64,000 nucleotides of DNA from Atriophallophorus winterbourni (Eukaryota > Platyhelminthes > Trematoda > Plagiorchiida > Microphallidae), in the NCBI GenBank assembly GCA_013407085.1, contig JACCGJ010019399.1:39734-103733 (forward strand). Reading direction: 5' to 3'. This document shows, piece after piece, positions 57,101 to 64,000 of the stretch. The position numbers were made by a program, and so were the translations under genes. The notes below the pieces were generated by a model. That model was not told the DNA's origin and did no database searches. It saw nothing but the letters and a program-made list of their open reading frames with translations. How positions within the stretch are numbered: the first letter of the stretch is position 1; each line of letters opens with the position of its first letter.

Positions 57101-57325
57101 TCTCCCTGTATCCAAACATTCACTCGAACCTTGGACACTTATTTGTTACATAACGAATTGTCGATGCCTGCGTATTGACTCAGGGTAAGCATATTACTTT
57201 GCTCCCGTGACATCGTATAATTGTTTTTTATGCCTCCTATTGAAGGCATATTTGCCATGATATGATAATTGTGAAGCTATGTGCTTTTTGTGACCATAAA
57301 TTCTTGAATCTTGAATCTTGAATCT
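53550..57325 (+). mobile_element. CR1-like LINE, almost full-length, recently inactivated
   Basis: Contains the ORF1 C-terminal half and a complete ORF2 (endonuclease plus RT) with only a few breaks, then a 3' UTR ending in three TTGAATC units (about 57303-57325) in place of poly-A. The 5' end with the ORF1 finger is missing. The same family occurs truncated at 3614, 36885, 40601, 52311, 58413 and 62824. Confidence 0.92.
54377..57178 (+). pseudogene. CR1 ORF2: AP endonuclease and reverse transcriptase, three frame segments
   Basis: Segments 54377-55810, 55822-56373 and 56387-57178. Endonuclease: CIYTNAQSLFNKL, VAVTETW, GGGVALY, LLIGDFNLPHL, GRSDHLVLAFEFVCS. RT: PRKSPGADGITPALLK, NYRPVTLLPVISKVMERIV, QHGFRKARSCLTNLL, YLDMSKAFDRVDH, GVPQGSVLGPVLFLVYINDL, and the FADD box at about 56366-56380, then the C-terminal region to PHSRTNCCRYFYSVRVCF. 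One break lies near 55800-55820 (an indel plus a stop) and one is an extra T just before FADD. All catalytic motifs are otherwise present. Confidence 0.92.
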
Positions 57326-57951
57326 ACTTTGGGGTAGAGAAATGCAGACAGTCTATGTTGAATGAAGGTCATTCAAAGTAACGAGACAAATGCGATTACA
57401 TTGAACAAGAGGAGATAAGGAGGTGTTATTATATGTTGCGAGACAAGTGAAATGTCGCTGTCATGGGTGAATGTGCCACACCCAATATGATCAAACTCCC
57501 CTTCTCACTTCATGTGAGAAATTATTCAAATTCTTATTGAATTATTACCACCATATTATTAAGCTTGTTACTTTGCGTACCACTTATCAACTGATATAAG
57601 GCTCGCTGACTCTGATCTTACCCTATAAACCTGATGACGGCAAACAGAAAGAAACCAGCTCTATAGTGTATCCAAGACAATCAAAAGAAATGATGCATTT
57701 ATCCGGATTTATTTTCACGATAAGATTCTTTCATTTGTGCTTCAAGATTATCGTTGATTTCTATCCAAATACACTAGTATACAACATGGTTCCTCTATAG
57801 TTATAATACAACACATTCCGTTAATACGCTATATGCGTTACAGTGGTCGTACAAACTTATCCACTTTCAGAAAATAGTTCACTTTTCCTACAAGATCAAT
57901 ATGCATTGATTTGTTGTTGCTACTTCGTTTGATTTAGACGTGACCTCAATA
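57326..57951. other. Spacer with a family B trace
   Basis: 57618-57665 (CCTGATGACGGCAAACAG) weakly resembles the reverse of family B. Nothing else recognised. Confidence 0.4.
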
Positions 57952-58285
57952 AAAGTACAGACTACGGTATACTATCAGCGGAGAGGCTAAACTTGTTGCA
58001 AACCATTGAGGTCAACATGGGAATGTTCCGAAGCGAATACACTAGCCGAGGTAAAGTTGTTATTCTGAATGAAACCTGATCTAAACAGACCGTAAACTTG
58101 ATACGTAAAATACAGTCCAGGGTATACTACCGGCGAGGTCAGAACAAACGGTGGACGGTGAGGCTAAACGTGTTACCAACCGTTGAGGTCAACATGGAAT
58201 TATTCCGTAGTGGACAAACTGGTCGAGAAAAGTTGAATTTGTTTTTCGGAATGAAACTAGCTCTAAGCAGATCGTAAAGGTGATA
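57952..58285 (+). repeat. Tandem duplication, two units of about 155 and 178 bp
   Basis: Unit 1 (57952-58107) and unit 2 (58108-58285) share GGTATACTA, GAGGCTAAAC, TTGAGGTCAACATGG, AAAGTTG, AATGAAAC and GATACATAAAA/GATACGTAAAA in order; unit 2 carries about 20 extra bases. Not coding. Confidence 0.85.
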
Positions 58286-58412
58286 CATAAAACGAATATT
58301 TTGCAACATTAAACATATACGGATAACAGTCGTATCAAGCTGATTTTGATTCTCGTGTCATTGGAAAAATCGAACTAGGTCCAATCGTTAATTTTAATTC
58401 TAAATTTTATAA

Positions 58413-60860
58413 ATGTCAAATGAGAAATCGAGCACGCGTTTGCTTGCTACTGAGCATTCGCTTGAACATAAATTCAAGGAGGTTATAGAATTTGCTTCAC
58501 TACACAATAACGTTAACCAGCCAACTCGCTGGCGGGGTCTTCACCAACCTTCAACCCTTGACCTTGTCTTAACGCCTGAGGCAACCGCAGTAGAGGGTAT
58601 ACAATACCTGGCACCACTGGGGAAGCGTGATCATGTTGTGCTTTTGTTTGATTATGTATGTAGTGCGGAACGATTGTGTGAACAGACGAAAGTCTTAAGG
58701 AAAATACAATTTCAATCCTTAAATATCAGTCTCCGGGATGCACATACTCATGAGTTTGATTCAATGGATCCTGGCTCATATTGCAATTCGTTTCTAAATT
58801 ATCTCAATTCGAAGATTTACGAAAACTCGATTTTTGTACAACACAAATGCAGCTAAAACAACCAGTTTGTTATTCGGAGTAGAACGAAGAAATGGTTAGC
58901 TGTTAAGCGAGAGTCTTGGGTAACTCATAAGAAGTTTGGTACGGAAGAAACTTTGAAGCGATTCTGTAAGATACGGAATAACTTCACGACTGTTGTAGGA
59001 GAAGTTCGCATGCAATTCCAATGGAACTTGTTTGAGAGAATGGAAAAGAATCCTAAGCTTTTCTACAAGATAGTAAATGAACGATAAAGATCAAACCAGG
59101 TGTATTCTCTGTACTAACACCTCATGGATTGACCCACAATGCCCAAGATACCGCAGATGCTTTAGCAACGTTTTACTCATTTGTCTTCAATCCCAAGCGT
59201 TGTATACCATATCAAGTTTCATCAAGTTCGCCATATTTCGAATTATTAAGTGAAATGACTATCAACGAATACATGGTTGGGCGGGAACTTTGTCGACTAA
59301 ACAAAAGCAGTCCCCTGGCGCATACAAAAGTACCCCCGCCGTACTTCGCATGTGTCGCGTTGCTTTGATTGCTCCTCTCACTCGCATATTCAATCTCAGC
59401 TTAAATGAAGGAAAAATACCACCGCAATGGAAAGCAGGGATGAAAACTCCTATTTATGAAGGCGGTGGCCGTTCAGACACAGCAAACTATTGACCGGTAG
59501 CGTTATTTCCGGTGATCTCTAAATTAATGGAACGCATTGTGACTGCGCGCATAAGAGAACATTTTGAAACCAAAATATTGTGACCGCAGCACAACACGGT
59601 TTTCGAAGAGGTCGTTGCTGTTTATCTAACCTTCTTACAACGTTAGAGGATTGGACCAAGGCACTAGACGAAGGTTAGGCTTTCGATACATTCAACCATG
59701 ACATCTTAATCAAAAAGCTCGAATCTTAAGGAATAACGGGAATATTGCTAAATTGGATAAGGGACTATCTTACTGATAGACACGTCCAAGTTCGCGTTGG
59801 CAGCACCTTGTCTAGAAAAATAGACGTCACGAGTGGAATTCCGCAAGGCTCGGTGCTTGGACCTCTTTTATTCTTGGTATATATAAACGATATAGTACAG
59901 AGTATTTGATGCAACCTGATACTATTTGCCGATGATATTGAAATTTGGAATCGTGTCAGGTCTCTTAATGATTGTAAGGCATTACAACGGGATCTAAGCA
60001 TCTTATTTCGTTGGTACCAGTTAAATGAGTTGCCATTTAACCCTGCGCAATGTAAAATGCTGCAGCATGGAAAATCTCTGCACCACACGTATCAGCTTGG
60101 CACGCAAGATCTCGTCTGGACCACAGCAGAAAAAGATCTGGGTATCTGGGTTTCTTTTAACCTTAAGCCTGGACATCATTGCCGGATGGTGTACAATACA
60201 GCTTGCCGTATCTTGAGTCTTCTCAAAAGAATATTCAGGATTTCTACGCCCGAAACCCTACTTCGGGTAATTAACACGTATATACGTCCTGTTATGGAAT
60301 ATTCCATCCAAGCCTGGGCACCATGGCTGAGGAAGGACATCGAACTACTCGACAGGATTTATCATCGTGCTACAAAGTTGGTCCCCCTTACAGAATTTAG
60401 CCTTTTACAGAACGAATGTTAAAACTGAACCTACACGATTTTACCCAACGGCGGATAAGTAGTGTCCTTATGTTGACCTTCAAAATCCTGCATTCTGTAA
60501 ACCACCCACTTAAACACTTGCCTAATGACCTTAGTCGAACACGAACACATTCAAAGGCTTTAAGCATTCCGCATTCTCGATTGGATATACGTCGTAATTT
60601 TTTCTCGGTAAGAATTAGTTTCACTTGGAACTATTTGCCTGAAGAAATCACACGATCAGAATCTGTTGAGGTTTTCGCTTCCAAACTCGATGAGTTTATG
60701 ACGGACCATGCGGTATGCGAGTGTCCCTATTGATTTTTGAGATATTTTATATTTTTATATATTTTTATATGTTCCATATACCTTGTCATTCTATGGTTAT
60801 TGTTAAGCTAAATGCTTTTTCTACCATACAAATATTCTGAGTTCTGAGTTTTGATATTAC
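58413..60860 (+). mobile_element. CR1-like LINE, 5'-truncated in endonuclease, decayed
   Basis: Endonuclease end: HSLEHKFKEVIEFASLHNNV, APLGKRDHVVLLFDYVCS (58453-58670). RT: LCRLNKSSPLA, PPQWKAGMKTPIYEGGGRSD (59420-59475), DTFNHD near motif A (59688), SGIPQGSVLGPLLFLVYIND near 59835-59895 and the FADD box near 59930. C-terminal part: FNPAQCKMLQHGKSLHHTYQ, SLPHSRLD-type end (60030-60733). 3' end at about 60860 with repeated TTCTGAG. Multiple stops and frameshifts; no intact ORF. Confidence 0.92.
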
Positions 60861-61299
60861 TTTGAAGCATATTTTGATAGTTCTCTTCCATTCATTGTGG
60901 AGGTGATTGCTTTGTCAAATAAAATACCTCAATCCTGTAATCCTGAAGAAAAACAGTTTCGATTAAATGTATGCTTACTAGCAAAATTTCAATTCTAAAC
61001 TCGTCAAAAGCAAAGTTAATTTTGTATAAATTAATTGCTTCTAAATAGTATTTTGAGTTTTTATAGATTGAGATAATAGTCACAAAAATCTCATTTGCCA
61101 TTACAAATTTAACATAGTCTCTGTTACTACACACCTTTTTAATCCGGCGTAAGAAAGATGGAACTCAATGATTCCAGTCGTATGATCACTGTACACATGA
61201 GGTTTGTTGGAAAAAAGGAAAACGTTATTTCCTTTCGAGCAATTTTGTGTATTCCTTATCTAACATGAAGATGAAGATAATTTTAATTTAAATAAACAT
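60861..61299. other. No feature recognised
   Basis: AT-rich spacer. Confidence 0.4.
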
Positions 61300-61520
61300 G
61301 TTGCACTTGTATACCACTGTTGGAAACGTTGGTACAACCTCCCGGCCCAATCCCATAATCCCAAGCGCATGCAGCAAGGGTTTAAACCTATGATAATGAA
61401 TAAGAATGCAGAGTTGCATGCATTTAAATCACCTACTCCCCGCGACAGGTTACGTGCTGTTTGCACTGACCAGGTAAGTACAGCACAATCAGAAACCGCC
61501 TGCGCAATCGTACATAAGAC
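61300..61520 (+). repeat. Dispersed repeat family B, near full unit, diverged
   Basis: TTGTATACCACTGTTGGAAA, GCATGCAGCAAGGGTTTAAA, GTTGCATGCATTTAAATCAC, AGGTTACGTGCTGTTTGCAC and ACCAGGTAAGTACAGCACAA follow the order of the unit at 1-491, starting mid-unit. Confidence 0.8.
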
Positions 61521-62754
61521 TCACGAAATTGAAGAAAAATTTACTGTATGCTTTATGCTCCAGTCTCAAAAACGCTAAATATAATTTCGTTTTTGTGTTA
61601 ATAATTGTATGGAGATCAAAGTTATAATAACATCGCACGCGAAATTTAATTCAACTTATGCACAAAGAATTTGCATACACCACCGCAAATTCCATGTGGA
61701 TTCAGATTATTTGGCACAGATGGAAATACGACCCGAAAACAATGGCGTTTGTACGTGATCTAAAAGTGAACTTTCTGAAAATGCACCACCTATGCGATCA
61801 ATAATACGGTACTCAGATAGATGAAATATACTGGTTAAACTCAGTTTAGTAAACTGTTAGCCTTCACTAATTTCTATATGCGATGTTGTTGTATACTGTT
61901 AGGCTAACACTGATAACTACGCTATTATTTTTCACCCGAACAACTATTATAGGAACGTATACTTCCGTTGAATATCTGTTTTGGTAGCAAATGTGTTAAA
62001 AGATTACGAGTTTGAGGTTGAGGAAAACGGAGTTATTCCAATCGAAATAAACTGCATATGACAAACCGAAAATAATAATCATTTTCGTAGCATTCATTTG
62101 AACCATGACTGTTAAGTAGATATTTTCAGAATCGGTGTAAAATGCTTAATAATGCAGAAAGAGTGACTAAATAAATGCAGAAAGGAAAAGTATATGTTTA
62201 ATGAAGGAATATCAGAACTTGATTAAAAAATCTTGTACTAATCCTTCAATCGAGCAAACAATATCTGATAACATCATTTCAATTGGTAGACATTATATGC
62301 GAAATCGAGCGGCAAGAAGATGTTCGGCATAATCAAATGGAAGGACTTCCTTAATAATTACCAACGCAGTCATTGTGAAAAAGCGCGTAGCACATACAAT
62401 GATCAGGGAATGTCAGTCAAATGAAAGCATGGAAATGCGGAATATCGACCAGTGGTTATTTGTAATTTAGTCATGGGTGATGACATCGAAGATGAATGGT
62501 GCAGCGGCGTGATAAAAAATGCGGACTGATTAGCATTGGTGGAAAACCTTTATCCAAATATTTACATTGGGATGCGCTCAACGATATTGAGTTGAGTAAC
62601 ATTTAATCAATAGTTCGACTGGTGTAAAATCAGCAAATTATAATGCGCTTGACTGTTCATAATTTGAACTTGCAAACCTGTAGCCTTTACGTAAAACGGG
62701 ATTATTTTCTAGAAAATGGTACAAGATAAATACATAATAGATTTGTGAACCGTG
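61521..62754. other. No feature recognised
   Basis: AT-rich spacer of about 1.2 kb. Confidence 0.4.
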
Positions 62755-62822
62755 AAACAGTGCAGAAATGGTGAAAAAGTAGCGTTTGTATGACACTGTT
62801 GATTAAGGAGGGTACGAACAAC
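62755..62822 (+). repeat. Dispersed repeat family B fragment next to a CR1 3' end
   Basis: AAACAGTGCAGAAATGGTG, GTATGACACTGTTGATTAAG and ACGAACAACCTTTTCATTCA match the 3' part of the unit; the CR1 tail follows immediately. Confidence 0.8.
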
Positions 62823-62823
62823 C

Positions 62824-64000
62824 TTTTCATTCAATTCAATTCAATTTTTTATGGTCTAAAAAGCATATAGCTTTACACAAAACCACAGAATAATATGGCA
62901 ACAACGAATAATATAACAAGCAAAAATGGGATTATATTGCTTACTGAGCAGTTCAAGAATCAAGTAAATATGCAAAGGGCAGAAATTGATTTCGATTGGT
63001 GGGATAACAAATGTAGGTGTATGGTGTTAAGATGTATAGTTTTCTTCGATGCACGGGTTTAGGGTCAAATAGGCATCAAGGCTTCTCTTGAAAGTTTGCT
63101 GGTTTGGTGAGTTTACAACATTATCTGGCAGATTGTTCCAAGTAAAACAAACTCGCACGGCAAAAATTGTCGTCTGCAGTTGAGTCTTGAGTGAGGGACA
63201 GTTAGAGTAAATGTGTGAGCTCTTGTATTATGCGAGCTCCGTAGATTCAATAAGCATTGTAGAGGGTGATTTTCAGTATTCAAAATATTGTAAACCAGAA
63301 TCAAATCCCCTCGGAGACGACGACGTGGGTAATCAAATAAATTCAGCGTTTTGATTCGCTCATTGTATGGTTTCCGGCTGAGTCCAGTGACAAGTTTGGT
63401 AGCTCGATGATATATTCGTTGCAAAGTCGCAACATCTTTTTTAAGCCATGGCGACCATGCTTGAACTGCATATTCCATCGTTGGTCTCATGTACGTATTT
63501 ATAATACAGGGAATTGTCTGTTTTGAGAACCTACCGAAAATTCTCTTTAGGAGTGACAATTTCTGTGATGTTTTGCGATAGACGTAGTTGCAGTGGCTCG
63601 ACATCCCTAGGGTGTTGCTTATTAACACACCCAAGTCCCTTTGTTCCATGGTCCACAAGAGGCTGTGTGTTCCAAGAAAATACTGGTACTCTACATATTT
63701 GCCAATGTTTAACATGTGACACTTTTGTAAATTGAAAAATATGCGATTTTTTAGGGACCAAGCCTGGAGGTTGTCCAGATCCTTCTGGAGCAGTTCGCAG
63801 TCTTCCGACTTACTTTTCTTCGATCACACTTTTATATCGTCCGCGAACAGTACGATCTTGCATTTGATGAGAGCTGGTATGTCATTAGCATAAAGCGCGA
63901 AGAGGATTGGTCCGAGGACGGATCCCTGAGGCACTCCACTTGTCACGGCTACCGACTTCGATAGATCACCGTCCACAGAGACTTGAACAAACCGATCAGT
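62824..64000 (-). mobile_element. CR1-like LINE, minus strand, runs off the right edge
   Basis: 3' end at 62824 with repeated ATTCA (TTGAAT on the element strand). C-terminal RT open at 63715-63113: MLNIGKYVEYQYFLGTHSLL, QRDLGVLISNT, IINTYMRPTMEYAVQAWSPW, HRATKLVTGLSRKPYNERI, VPHSRLNCRRQF. Further right, VTSGVPQGSVLGPILFALYA and an intact FADD box at about 63836-63850. The remaining 5' part is outside the window. Confidence 0.92.

Noticed and set aside
1..64000. CRISPR arrays, bacterial operons, rRNA or phage modules
   Set aside because: No spaced identical repeats, no dense co-directional ORFs and no rRNA-like blocks; the tandem repeats seen are eukaryotic dispersed or simple repeats.

Overview
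The window looks like nuclear DNA from a parasitic flatworm, most likely a digenean trematode (fluke). The evidence is split genes with very small 5' introns and long repeat-filled later introns, A+T-leaning sequence, and a dense load of CR1-type and RTE-type non-LTR retrotransposons plus a Ty3/gypsy remnant. I cannot fix genus or species from sequence alone.

One cellular gene is recognisable. On the + strand, 6609-39104, about 20 exons encode an orthologue of TMEM94 (KIAA0195, also called ERMA), a multi-pass P-type-ATPase-like protein. Exons were joined by reading GT/AG boundaries, reading phase and recalled similarity to vertebrate TMEM94. All junctions agree in phase except one (exon 16 to 17), and two donors are ambiguous (exons 5 and 10). 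The product is about 1,500 residues against about 1,356 in human. It ends with the conserved family C-terminus (FGTKLGMYSPV) and an AATAAA follows 28 bases after the stop. The phosphorylation-site and hinge motifs are degenerate relative to true P-type pumps.

Region by region: 1-6600 is upstream flank with a tandem 235-bp repeat, CR1 and RTE fragments, two copies of a SINE-like repeat and a CA/TA microsatellite. 6609-39104 is the gene; its introns hold a SINE-like family with an (ATAC)n tail, an RTE element, several LINE tails, a CR1 copy and GATA/CATA microsatellites. 39105-64000 has no cellular gene that I recognise and is a retrotransposon graveyard: two CR1 3' ends that are almost identical, a minus-strand CR1 with a PHD-like ORF1, a CR1 split by a Ty3/gypsy element that itself contains a truncated CR1, a nearly full-length CR1 (53.5-57.3 kb), another 5'-truncated CR1, and a minus-strand CR1 running off the right edge.

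I found no rRNA, CRISPR array, prokaryotic operon or clearly new system. The observations most worth checking are the degenerate pump motifs, a 42-bp in-frame intron, the exon 16/17 phase break, the nested retrotransposons, and two uncharacterised short dispersed repeat families.
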